A stretch of 64,000 nt of DNA from Rhizobium deserti (lineage in GTDB: Bacteria; Pseudomonadota; Alphaproteobacteria; Rhizobiales; Rhizobiaceae). The translations under genes were made by a program, and so were the position numbers. The stretch spans positions 124,001-188,000 of the forward strand of contig NZ_SMTL01000003.1 of assembly GCF_004358025.1 (NCBI RefSeq), written 5' to 3'. This document shows positions 27,601 through 36,103 of the stretch, piece after piece. The notes under the pieces were generated by a model. It saw only the letters and a program-made list of their open reading frames with translations. It was not told the DNA's origin and did not search any database. Numbering within the stretch: position 1 is the first letter of the stretch; every line of letters begins with the position of its first letter.

Positions 27601-29823
27601 TCAACCCGTGGCGGCTAGCGACATTTCAGGTTTCATGGACTGGCCCCGCGAGGCCGCGACAACCGCATCGACGTCCAGGATGAGAGCAACGCGACCATCC
27701 CCGAGAATGGTGGCTGCGGCAATGCCCGGAACGTGGGTGTAGTTGGCTTCCAGCGACTTGATGACGACTTGGCGCTGGCCCTGGATGGCATCGACCATCA
27801 GAGCACGCTGGCCGCCGCCTTCCGATTCCACCAGCAGCGCCACGCCTTCGACGGGGTTGGCCTGCGTGGCGCGGAAGTTCAGGATCCGCCCGACGTCCAC
27901 CAGCGGGCAGAAGGAGTTGCGGATCGAGATGAGCCGCTGCGTCGCGCCGAAGGAATGGATGGCGGACGCTTCCGGCTGCAGTGTCTCAACGATGGCCGTG
28001 AGCGGAACGACCAGGGTCTGGCCGGCGACCGTGACCACCATGCCGTCGAGGACGGCCAGCGTCAGCGGCAGGCTCATGGTGAAGGTCGAGCCGAGGCCCG
28101 GACGCGACGAGATGGAGATGCGGCCGCCAAGTGCCTGGATCGAGCGCTTGACCACGTCCATGCCGACACCGCGGCCGGAAATGTCCGAAATTGCGTCGGC
28201 AGTCGAGAAGCCGGGTGCGAAGATCAGGTTGTCGATTTCTTCGTCCGACAGATTGGCGTCGGGGCTGATCAGGTCATTGTCGATCGCCTTCTGGCGAACA
28301 CGCTCGCGGTTGATGCCGCCACCGTCATCCTGCAGCTCGATCAGGATGCGGCCCGAACGGTGTTTTGCCGTCAGCTTGATCGTGCCTTCCGGATCCTTGC
28401 CGGCCGCTTCGCGCTTTTCAGGCGATTCGATACCGTGATCCACTGCGTTGCGGATCATGTGGGTCAGCGGCTCGGCGATCTTATCGATGACGGTCTTGTC
28501 GACTTCGGTGTTTTCACCTTCGGTGACCAGACGGATCGACTTGCCCACCATGTCGGCGACTTCGCGGACGATACGCGACATGCGCTGAAAGACCGGCTTC
28601 ACCGGCTGCGCGCGGATCGCCATAACCGAGTCCTGGATCTCGCGGGTGAGCTGCTGCAGCTCTTCAAGGCCCATGTTAACGGCCGAAGTGCCGGTCGCAT
28701 CGTTTTCGACAACGCTCTGGGACAGCATGGCCTGGTTGATGACGAGCTCGCCCACCAGGTTGATCAGGCGGTCCACACGGTCGAGATCGACACGGATCGT
28801 CTGGCCGGCTGCAGCTGCTGCCGCAGCCGCATTGTTCTGGGCAGCCGCTGCTGCCGCTGCCGCCGGAGATTCCTTTTTCTCGGCGCGTGCCGGAGCCGCA
28901 CTTGCGGGCTTGGAAACCGCTGCGACAGGAGCGGATGCAGGTTTTTCTTCGGCGATCGGCGTCTCGTCGAGGGCCGAAAGATCGAATGGCACCGGAACCA
29001 TCGGCAGCTCCTCGTCACGGGCATCTGCCGCAGCGAGCTTTACTTCCAGGTCGCAGTCCCATTCGGCAAATTCGAAGACGCTGCGGATGTCGTCTTCGCT
29101 TTTGCTTGTCTTGATCGACACCTTCCAGGAGAAGTAGGAGTCTTCCGGGTCCATCTTGTCGAGGTCCGGCAGGGCATCCATGTCGCAGTTGATACTCATT
29201 TCGCCGAGACGGGACAGATCACGCAGCAGGAGCGCTGCTTCGTTGCCCTTGGAATAAAGTTCGCGGCGTGGCTTGAAGCTGATCTCGTAGGTCGAGCCCT
29301 GAACTGCAGGCTCCTCGTCATCGCCGAAGCCTTCAAAGGTGAAGGGAACCGGTTCGAAACCGCTGTCGTCAGTAGGCTTGGCTGCTTCGGCCTTGGCCGC
29401 TGCCGGCTTGGGAGCCTCGGCATGCGCTGCGGGCGGCGCTTCGCCATTGGCAAGAGCTTCGAGCTCCTTGACCAGAGTGCGCGTTCTCGATTCCTCGACA
29501 CTGCCCCCATCACGCGAGGCACTAACGAGGTCAGCCAGCACGTCGGCCGATTTCAACATGACCTTGAGGACGTCCTGGGACGGCTCGAGCTTGTTGGAGC
29601 GGACACAATCGAGCGTCGTCTCGAACACGTGCGCAAAGGAAACGAGGTCATCTAGACCAAAGGCGCCGGCACCTCCCTTGATGGAATGAACGGCACGGAA
29701 AACGGCATTAACCGTTTCGGGGTCGCGATCCCCGTCGTTCAGCTTGAGAAGACCCGACTCCAGTTCAGCGAGCTGCTCTTCGCATTCCTGAAAGAAGATC
29801 TCTTTGATTTCGTTCATATCCAT
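27601..29823 (-). CDS. cheA: Chemotaxis histidine kinase CheA
   Basis: This is the central kinase of the pathway. The 740-residue product has all five CheA modules: P1 phosphotransfer with H46 (AVHSIKGGAG), an Ala/Pro-rich linker, a P2-like section around residues 170-290 with DD-rich text, P3 dimerisation, P4 ATPase with the N box (HMIRNAVDHGIESP) and G boxes (QDDGGGINRE, GRGVGMDVV), and P5 CheW-like at the C-terminus. An alanine tract (about residues 320-345) lies between the P2 and P3 regions. It begins 16 bp after the cheY1 stop. Confidence 0.96.
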   Translation of the reverse strand: MDMNEIKEIFFQECEEQLAELESGLLKLNDGDRDPETVNAVFRAVHSIKGGAGAFGLDDLVSFAHVFETTLDCVRSNKLEPSQDVLKVMLKSADVLADLVSASRDGGSVEESRTRTLVKELEALANGEAPPAAHAEAPKPAAAKAEAAKPTDDSGFEPVPFTFEGFGDDEEPAVQGSTYEISFKPRRELYSKGNEAALLLRDLSRLGEMSINCDMDALPDLDKMDPEDSYFSWKVSIKTSKSEDDIRSVFEFAEWDCDLEVKLAAADARDEELPMVPVPFDLSALDETPIAEEKPASAPVAAVSKPASAAPARAEKKESPAAAAAAAAQNNAAAAAAAAGQTIRVDLDRVDRLINLVGELVINQAMLSQSVVENDATGTSAVNMGLEELQQLTREIQDSVMAIRAQPVKPVFQRMSRIVREVADMVGKSIRLVTEGENTEVDKTVIDKIAEPLTHMIRNAVDHGIESPEKREAAGKDPEGTIKLTAKHRSGRILIELQDDGGGINRERVRQKAIDNDLISPDANLSDEEIDNLIFAPGFSTADAISDISGRGVGMDVVKRSIQALGGRISISSRPGLGSTFTMSLPLTLAVLDGMVVTVAGQTLVVPLTAIVETLQPEASAIHSFGATQRLISIRNSFCPLVDVGRILNFRATQANPVEGVALLVESEGGGQRALMVDAIQGQRQVVIKSLEANYTHVPGIAAATILGDGRVALILDVDAVVAASRGQSMKPEMSLAATG

Positions 29824-29839
29824 CGGAAGAATTCCTGGC

Positions 29840-30205
29840 TCAGGCGGTTACACGCTCGATCGCGTCGATCAGTTTGGCAGGATCGAAAGGCTTGACGATC
29901 CAGCCTGTCGCACCGGCCTGGCGGGCGCGGTTCTTCTTTTCCGCATCGCTTTCCGTCGTCAGCACGAGGATCGGTACGGCGCGATATTTCTCATTGCGGC
30001 GAACGCCTTCGATGAAGCCGAAGCCATCGAGACGGGGCATGTTGATATCGGTGACGATGACGTCCGGGTTGGCGCCTTCGAGGACTTCAAGTCCTTCTAC
30101 GCCGTCTTCTGCCTGGATGGTCTCGAAGCCTGCATTGTTCAGGGTCACCAGAAGCATGTTCCGGATCGTGCGGGAGTCATCCACTGTCAGTACTTTTTTC
30201 TTCAT
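29840..30205 (-). CDS. cheY1: Chemotaxis response regulator CheY1
   Basis: This is a 121-residue receiver domain with D9-D10 (TVDD), the phosphorylated D53 (VIVTDINMPRLDG), the Thr in ILVLTTE and the Lys in IVKPFDP. In the two-CheY rhizobial system CheY1 acts as a phosphate sink that speeds signal decay, helped by CheS. It sits two bases after cheS and before cheA. Confidence 0.94.
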   Translation of the reverse strand: MKKKVLTVDDSRTIRNMLLVTLNNAGFETIQAEDGVEGLEVLEGANPDVIVTDINMPRLDGFGFIEGVRRNEKYRAVPILVLTTESDAEKKNRARQAGATGWIVKPFDPAKLIDAIERVTA

Positions 30206-30207
30206 TG

Positions 30208-30501
30208 CTAGATCTCCTTAGCAACCAAATTTGCACCATCGATGCCGATGAGCTGCATGGTCTTTTCAAATGCGTCCGAAGCCTTCTCCACGAGGAAGGA
30301 CTTCTTGTCCGACTGCCAAGCCTTGGCGCCGGCTACCAATACCTGTCCACACTGGACGCCGATCCGTTCGACCTGCGATGCATCGATCGTGACATTGCTG
30401 CCGCGCATGGCCATCAGCTTGCCGTGAAGGGCAGAGGCTTCGTTGAGGTCCAATACCGAAGACAGCTTCAAACTTCCCGGTGCGGCTTTCTTGGGCGCCA
30501 T
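30208..30501 (-). CDS. cheS: STAS-domain chemotaxis protein CheS
   Basis: The 97-residue product is a STAS-type domain (LKLSSVLDLNEASALHGKLM, VTIDASQVERIGVQCGQVL). The length and the position between icpA and cheY1 match S. meliloti CheS, which binds CheA and accelerates CheY1 dephosphorylation. The start codon shares one base with the icpA stop (TGATG), so translation is coupled. Confidence 0.88.
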   Translation of the reverse strand: MAPKKAAPGSLKLSSVLDLNEASALHGKLMAMRGSNVTIDASQVERIGVQCGQVLVAGAKAWQSDKKSFLVEKASDAFEKTMQLIGIDGANLVAKEI

Positions 30502-32120
30502 CAGCTTAATCCTTGTCGTTTCTGATAAAGAGTTTCGACGTTGTTCACTGGCTCATCAGCCATGTGACCGACTGCAACGAGTGCAGGTTCGGGACGGGCG
30601 GGATGAGCAAATTTCGAGGGTTGCGAGAACCGGTCCTGCCGCGCGATGCGAAATTCCCGCACCGTGCGTCCGAGTTCGAGAATAACGGTATGCAGTTCAT
30701 CGGCACCCTCACCCGAGCGCCGTGCAACCGCCGCCGTAGAGGCGACGTCCTCGCCAAGCGAGCTTATTTCGGTCGTGACGCGATCGAGGCTGCCGGCCTG
30801 TTCGCCCGCTTCATGGGCGATGCCGCCGATCGCATCGTTGATTTCGGAAACCTGGCGAACGATGCCATTGATCGCATCCTGGGTGCGGTGAACCATCTCG
30901 ACGCCGGCATCCACCTGCGTCTTGGTCCCGGTGACAAGCGTCTTGATCTCGCGCGCGGCCTCGGCGGAGCGCTGCGCAAGCGCCCGGACTTCCTGCGCCA
31001 CAACGGCAAAGCCGCGGCCTGTTTCTCCCGCCCGGGCGGCTTCAATGCCGGCGTTCAGCGCGAGAAGGTTGGTCTGGAATGCGATTTCGTCGATGACGCC
31101 GATGATCTGGCCGATCTTTTCGGCTGACGCTTCGATATCCGCCATGGCGGTGATTGCACGCCCGACCACTTCGCCGCTTTCTTCCACAGATCGGCGCGTT
31201 ACCGCCGTTGCTTTCTCGGCAGCCACGGTTCCGGCAGCACCATGCCTCACCCTGACGGCAATATCGGCGAGGTCACGTGCAGCAATTTGCAGACGACCAG
31301 ACTGGGCTTCGGAAGCCGCGGCGAAGGCACGGGTATTATCGGCAAGCGAGGCTGTCAGCGCACCGGCCTGTTCGCTGCTGCCGCCAAGGCTGCCCATGGA
31401 AGTGCGCATCTCGCCGACGGCCCGGCTCAGAAGATCGGCCAGGTCGCGATAGGCTTCAGGCACTTCGCTCGGAAGCGAGGCTGTCAGATCTCGGTCTGCG
31501 AGCGCGGCAATCACCGCTGAAAAGGTTTCGATCGCCTGAGCCTGGTCGGCGGTGCGCTGTTCGGCCAGCGCACGCTGATGTTTCTGGCGCTGCTCGTTGA
31601 ACCGCAGGGATACGGCGATTTCGACATCGACCATGACGAGACGGATGAGCGCGCCGACAAGATCGGTCAGTTCCTGTTCGCGCTTGCGGCCGCCCGGGAT
31701 CAGCGAGCGCGGCGTCATGTCGTTGATCGCGCCGGCAACGAGGTGTTCCAGCATGACCGCATGGCCGGCGACATGCCAACGCGGATCGAGACCCATGCGG
31801 CTTTCGGTATCGGACAGGACCTTGACGCGTTCGGCATAAAGCGCGTCGAAGCGAGCGTCGGTCAGGACGCTCCAATGCGACATCTGCAGATCGTGAAGCC
31901 GCTCGATCTGGTTTTCGCTCTCGAAATTGCGGGAAGCTTCCGGAGAGGTCTGAAGACGGTGGAAAAGGTCGCGCAGGCCAGTCTTGAGGTGCCGTTCGAG
32001 CTGCGGCCTCGACCGCCGCAGCAGGTCGCGCAGATCGCCGTCGAGGCCGGCGAACGCCAGTCTCTCGCCAAGGCTACCTGCCTGGCTGCGTCTTACTTGA
32101 TCTGCTGGCGAATCCTGCAC
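30501..32120 (-). CDS. icpA: Soluble globin-coupled chemoreceptor IcpA
   Basis: This is the first gene of the che operon. The 539-residue product lacks membrane segments. The N-terminal 180 residues fit a protoglobin sensor (the [18 protein letters not shown] stretch and [13 protein letters not shown], where the proximal-type histidines occur). A HAMP-like linker is followed by a methyl-accepting signalling domain whose hairpin tip reads [37 protein letters not shown] (cut at 20 or fewer residues by position: about 345-381). In S. meliloti the homologue is IcpA, a cytoplasmic receptor. No C-terminal CheR-binding pentapeptide is seen. Its promoter must lie in 32121-32486. Confidence 0.88.
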   Translation of the reverse strand: MQDSPADQVRRSQAGSLGERLAFAGLDGDLRDLLRRSRPQLERHLKTGLRDLFHRLQTSPEASRNFESENQIERLHDLQMSHWSVLTDARFDALYAERVKVLSDTESRMGLDPRWHVAGHAVMLEHLVAGAINDMTPRSLIPGGRKREQELTDLVGALIRLVMVDVEIAVSLRFNEQRQKHQRALAEQRTADQAQAIETFSAVIAALADRDLTASLPSEVPEAYRDLADLLSRAVGEMRTSMGSLGGSSEQAGALTASLADNTRAFAAASEAQSGRLQIAARDLADIAVRVRHGAAGTVAAEKATAVTRRSVEESGEVVGRAITAMADIEASAEKIGQIIGVIDEIAFQTNLLALNAGIEAARAGETGRGFAVVAQEVRALAQRSAEAAREIKTLVTGTKTQVDAGVEMVHRTQDAINGIVRQVSEINDAIGGIAHEAGEQAGSLDRVTTEISSLGEDVASTAAVARRSGEGADELHTVILELGRTVREFRIARQDRFSQPSKFAHPARPEPALVAVGHMADEPVNNVETLYQKRQGLS

Positions 32121-32486
32121 TTACACTCGTCCCCACCTAGATGACCAAGCCTTACGGATTGGCATATGCTTGCCCAGTCGGTCGGTGCCGAGGATGAACG
32201 GAGAGTGCTTACCGCAGCGGATAACATCCGTGGGGCAAGGGCAACGCGGTCACCACAAGCATTCCAAACCTGATCATGAGCGGATACCGGATTGAAACCG
32301 GTACGGCTTTGCGGCTTCATGCCTCGGGATTGACCGCAGTCGTCCCATCTTGCCGTGGTCTCTTATATGTATGGTTAATTCCTTGCCCGAAGGTTAATTC
32401 GGTTTTGTCCAAGGGCGCTTTTGCCCCGGCAAAGCACATAATTTTAGAATGACACGAAATAAGCGTGCCTTATCGGCACAGCTATT
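32121..32486. other. Intergenic region with the che operon promoter
   Basis: This 366-bp stretch lies upstream of icpA and downstream of the TPR gene, both on the - strand. By position it holds the promoter of the whole che-fliF series. I could not place sigma or VisNR/Rem sites with confidence. A short hairpin sits just past the TPR stop (32465-32479). No gene is visible. Confidence 0.5.
32465..32479 (-). terminator. Weak hairpin after the TPR gene
   Basis: GTGCC and GGCAC form a 5-bp stem with a five-base loop, seven bases past the stop codon, followed on the - strand by GCTTATTTC. It is short, so this is a weak call. Confidence 0.3.
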
Positions 32487-34766
32487 TCACTGGACGGGCG
32501 GATCAAGGAGATTGGCAAGGCCCTGCTGGCCACCCTTGTCGCCGGTATCGGCGAGCGCCTGGAAGATCCGCTGCGCGTCAGCGCGCCTGCCGAGGTTCAG
32601 ATAGGCATAGCCTCGCAGGGACATCAAATCCGTCTGCTCCGGTACGATCTGGGCACGCTGGTCGAGCGCGATCAGAGCTTCGCGATATCGCCCGAGCTTG
32701 AACGCATCGACGGCCCGGTTGGCAAGGATGCTGCTTTGCAGCTCGACGGCACGCCGATTGGTCTGACCGGCATCGGCAGCCGCCACAGACGCTTTGTCGG
32801 TGAGGCCTACACGCAGATAAGCGAGGCTTCGCCCATAAGCGGCATCCGACCGTACCGCTTGCGACGCGCTCTCAGAGGCGGTCTCGAAGGCCTGTACCGC
32901 CTCCAGCGGCCGGTTGAGGTCCATCAGGCACCATCCTCGGGCCAACGCCTGCTCCGGCGCGATCTGGCGGCTGTTGCTCGTGGTCCAGCACCGACTGGTC
33001 CCGGAAGAAGACCGGGCAACGACCACTCGTTCCCGGCGCACCGGTGCCGAGCCGGGTTCAGAAGCCGCTGTTTCGACAGTGGCCCGCTCTTGCACGGCAG
33101 CCTGATCCGCCTGCCGTAAGCCGGCTCCGGCTCGAGGGCCTGTGGCAAGAGGCCGACGCTCCGGCGCCTGCGCGACTTCCGTCCGGCCGAGTTGGGCGAT
33201 GCGTTCGGACCTGGCGCTCCATGCTCGTTGCACAGCCGCCAGTCCCGCCTTGTCACCCAGATCATCGCGTGACAAAGCAAGCCCGTAGGCAGAAGGTTCG
33301 TCGTCCGGCTTCCACGACAGCGCCGCCGCAAACCATTCGCCCGCCGTCTTGGGCTGTCGCATAGCCCGAGCATACCAGCCGAACTGCTGCGCTGCTGCGG
33401 CATCCCGTCCGGCGATCACGACCGGAGCCATGCGTGCCAAGACCGTTTCCTGAAGCACAGGCGGCGGCTCCAGCGCCAGCAGATTGGCGACGGCTGCGAG
33501 ATAGGCCTCTTTCGAACCGTCCGAACTGTCCCGCCAACGGTAAAGAACCGTTTCGGCCTCGAGCGGCGATTTTTGCCTGATCAGCGTCAAGGCCAAGCCT
33601 TCGGCAGCCGACGCCGTTTCTTCCTTGGTAAAAGCCCGACGGAACCAGCGCTCGGCACCGCCCAAATTATCACGACGGTAATAGTACCAGCCTAGTAAGA
33701 GGGCATCGGATGCCATTCCACCCGTCTCAGCAAGCCGCTCCAGCCGCGCAAGGTGCTTTTCCGCCACGACCAGTCTTGGATCGGAATTTCCCTGGCCAAC
33801 CATACGCCGCACCAAGTCGTCGCGAAGGGCTTCGAATTCTGGGGGGCCGCCCGGAGGTGTTCTTTCCGTTGCCAGCAGATCCTCCAGCATGTCGGCAGAC
33901 AGCAGTTCGCTCGCCTTCTGCACCGTCGCCACACGCTCGGAAGAACTGTCGCAATTGTTGAGGATGTACAGATAAGCGTCGCGGGACCGAGCTTGCTTTT
34001 GCGTCTCCGCAAAAGCTTCCGCCAGCCTCCACAGCACGTCGATCTCGCTGCAGGTCAAGAGACTGGGATTGTCGCTGGCGATCCGGATGACGCCGTCATA
34101 GTCTTTTGCATCGGAGGCGGCACCGAGGGTAATCCGCGCCTCGGCCAGCTTGAGCCGCTCGAGAAGATCGGCAGGAGGCTGCCAGGCTGGCTCAGCCGCC
34201 TGGCGCTGGGCGATCGCTTGCCGCACTTCGCCATATCGAGCATCGGCATAAAGCTGCCACATCTGATCCAGTTGCGGATCGCCATTGGTTTGAACTGCCA
34301 GCGGATCTGCGGGCGGGACCCAATTGGGGTAAAGAGCACGCAGACGGGAAATTTCCGCCTGCAGGCGCGCTGTATCCCCGCGTGCCGCGAAATAGCGCAA
34401 AGCACTTTCGTCCACGTTGGGCGGTTGAGCTGCACCGGACTGCCCGGCACCGGGTTGCCTCTGTGCTGGTAGGCTCTGGGCCGGCAGGCTCTGGGCCATC
34501 ATATCGAGCGGCTCTGGCTGCTGCGACTGGGCGACGACCAGTGACGCCGGGCCGGAAACGGCAGTCATTGATTCGGTTGGAACCACGAGCTGTGCAACGA
34601 GGCGTTCCGTCTTGCCCGTGGATGGTGGGGCGGAGCCGGTTCTTGCCGCCTCGAGGCCGACCGAGCCGGTAATCGGGCCGAATTCAACCGTCGGCTGCCG
34701 GCTCAGACCGTACAGCGCTGCGGCGACGACGCCCAATGCCGTCAGAGAGACCAGCGAAAACTTCAT
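32487..34766 (-). CDS. Large TPR-type protein of the cellulose locus
   Basis: The 759-residue product has an N-terminal membrane anchor (MKFSLVSLTALGVVAAALYG), a Pro/Gln-rich linker to about residue 110, then TPR/Sel1-like helical repeats to the end (for example VLWRLAEAFAETQKQARSRD, GLALTLIRQKSPLEAETVLY, LMSLRGYAYLNLGRRADAQ). It is divergent from bcsN with 235 bp between starts. Type III cellulose loci of rhizobia carry a TPR-rich protein often named BcsK, and this may be its equivalent, acting as an envelope scaffold; I keep the symbol blank because no diagnostic motif is visible. The middle section around residues 545-600 is Arg/Ala-rich and of low complexity. Confidence 0.75.
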   Translation of the reverse strand: MKFSLVSLTALGVVAAALYGLSRQPTVEFGPITGSVGLEAARTGSAPPSTGKTERLVAQLVVPTESMTAVSGPASLVVAQSQQPEPLDMMAQSLPAQSLPAQRQPGAGQSGAAQPPNVDESALRYFAARGDTARLQAEISRLRALYPNWVPPADPLAVQTNGDPQLDQMWQLYADARYGEVRQAIAQRQAAEPAWQPPADLLERLKLAEARITLGAASDAKDYDGVIRIASDNPSLLTCSEIDVLWRLAEAFAETQKQARSRDAYLYILNNCDSSSERVATVQKASELLSADMLEDLLATERTPPGGPPEFEALRDDLVRRMVGQGNSDPRLVVAEKHLARLERLAETGGMASDALLLGWYYYRRDNLGGAERWFRRAFTKEETASAAEGLALTLIRQKSPLEAETVLYRWRDSSDGSKEAYLAAVANLLALEPPPVLQETVLARMAPVVIAGRDAAAAQQFGWYARAMRQPKTAGEWFAAALSWKPDDEPSAYGLALSRDDLGDKAGLAAVQRAWSARSERIAQLGRTEVAQAPERRPLATGPRAGAGLRQADQAAVQERATVETAASEPGSAPVRRERVVVARSSSGTSRCWTTSNSRQIAPEQALARGWCLMDLNRPLEAVQAFETASESASQAVRSDAAYGRSLAYLRVGLTDKASVAAADAGQTNRRAVELQSSILANRAVDAFKLGRYREALIALDQRAQIVPEQTDLMSLRGYAYLNLGRRADAQRIFQALADTGDKGGQQGLANLLDPPVQ

Positions 34767-35001
34767 TTAAGCTCCGGCACTACACATACAAATAAACGAT
34801 TTGTGCCATTGGCGGACACCACCAAGAGCCAAAACTCGATTTTGTGCGACAATGCGCCGAGATGGTTAACGAACATTTTAGATTTGCCTTATCAGATGGT
34901 GCCGTTGACGCGACAACTGCGTCGCTGAGTCTATTTTGACCCTGACGCGACCTGAAACGGCGACCATCGGACGATGAGCTCCGTGACTATGCGAGTGTTT
35001 T

Positions 35002-36057
35002 ATGGCGGACAGGCATTATAATCGGACGGTGAAAGAGCAGCACAGACTTTGCCGTCGCTGGATGGTGCTCGCCCTGTTCATGCCTTTCGCCCTTGCCGGC
35101 TGCGCCGGACAACCGGTGCAGATGGGTTCGACGGTGAAAAGCGTGCCGGTCGAACAGGCCCTGGTCATGCCGCCGCCCGCTGGTCCCGGCATCGTCAGCG
35201 TCGTCGAGCGACGTTACGACAACGCCATAGAGCAGGAAATCCACCTTTCCACCTCGGCGATGACACAGGGCCAGAACAAATTGACGGTGCAGCTCTTCGG
35301 CACAACGAGCCCCTTTAAAATGAGCTCGAACACGCTGACGTCGACCCCCGTCACCCAGGCGGGCACGGCATCGGAAATGCGCCGGGCATTGCCTGGCGTG
35401 CGCATGGCTCGCTCCTTGTTCTATGTCCAGAACAGCTACGGTCCGTTTGGATACGCCTTCGGCCGCGGCGCCGGCACCGATCTCTGCATCTATGCCTGGC
35501 AGCAGGTCCGTGCGCCGACCGGAACGATCTCGCCGTTTGCCAATTACGGCTCGATCCAGATCAGGCTGCGGGTCTGCGAGGCCGGCGCGACCGAGCAGAA
35601 GCTTCTCGCCATCATGTATCATTTTACCATCCTCGGCGCGGTGGATGCCGGCGGATGGAACCCCTATGGCGAGCCTGGTCCGGTTTCTCCCGCATTGGGT
35701 GGCATCGGCGCCCCCACCTATCCGCGGCCGGCCGGCATGGAGCCCATGGTTCCTGCCCCGCCTCAAAGGCAGTCCGTTGTGGTCAGACGCCCGGCGGTGG
35801 TCACTACTTCCGCTGCTCCACAATCCAGCCCGCCGTTGGCCGCAGCCTTGGCGCCGGAGCCTATTGGCATCCGGGTCCCTTCACCCGCGATTGCGCCGTC
35901 TGACGTGGTCCGGCAGGCCGTTTCCGCTGTTCCTTCGCCCACCATTCCTTCGGTCTCCGTTGCGCCCCCTGCCGGCATGGCCGCAGCGTCCCGCGTCACC
36001 GTACCCTCCCCGTCCTGCGCTACCCAAACAGAGGGTTCCAATAGTGTCTGCCGCTGA
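35002..36057 (+). CDS. bcsN: Cellulose biosynthesis lipoprotein BcsN
   Basis: The 351-residue product has a short basic N-terminus, a hydrophobic stretch and a lipobox LAGC with the Cys at residue 34, so it is a predicted envelope lipoprotein. The body to about residue 210 contains SVVERRYDNAIEQEIHLSTS and a YGPFGYAFGRGAGTDLC segment; the C-terminal third is Pro/Ala/Val-rich and of low complexity. BcsN-type genes precede bcsA in rhizobial cellulose loci, and its role is not established. ATG 35002 leaves a long 20-residue stretch before the membrane segment, and a start at the Met of residue 21 is possible. The bcsA gene follows by 46 bp. Confidence 0.82.
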   Translation: MADRHYNRTVKEQHRLCRRWMVLALFMPFALAGCAGQPVQMGSTVKSVPVEQALVMPPPAGPGIVSVVERRYDNAIEQEIHLSTSAMTQGQNKLTVQLFGTTSPFKMSSNTLTSTPVTQAGTASEMRRALPGVRMARSLFYVQNSYGPFGYAFGRGAGTDLCIYAWQQVRAPTGTISPFANYGSIQIRLRVCEAGATEQKLLAIMYHFTILGAVDAGGWNPYGEPGPVSPALGGIGAPTYPRPAGMEPMVPAPPQRQSVVVRRPAVVTTSAAPQSSPPLAAALAPEPIGIRVPSPAIAPSDVVRQAVSAVPSPTIPSVSVAPPAGMAAASRVTVPSPSCATQTEGSNSVCR

Positions 36058-36103
36058 TCTGCAGTGTGCAAGCGGGCCTTGCCGGTCCCAGAGGTAACCA
36101 GTG

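Noticed and set aside
27733..29655. 640-codon ORF antisense to cheA
   Set aside because: cheA is unmistakable on the other strand; this is a high-GC shadow ORF rich in Arg/His/Asp.
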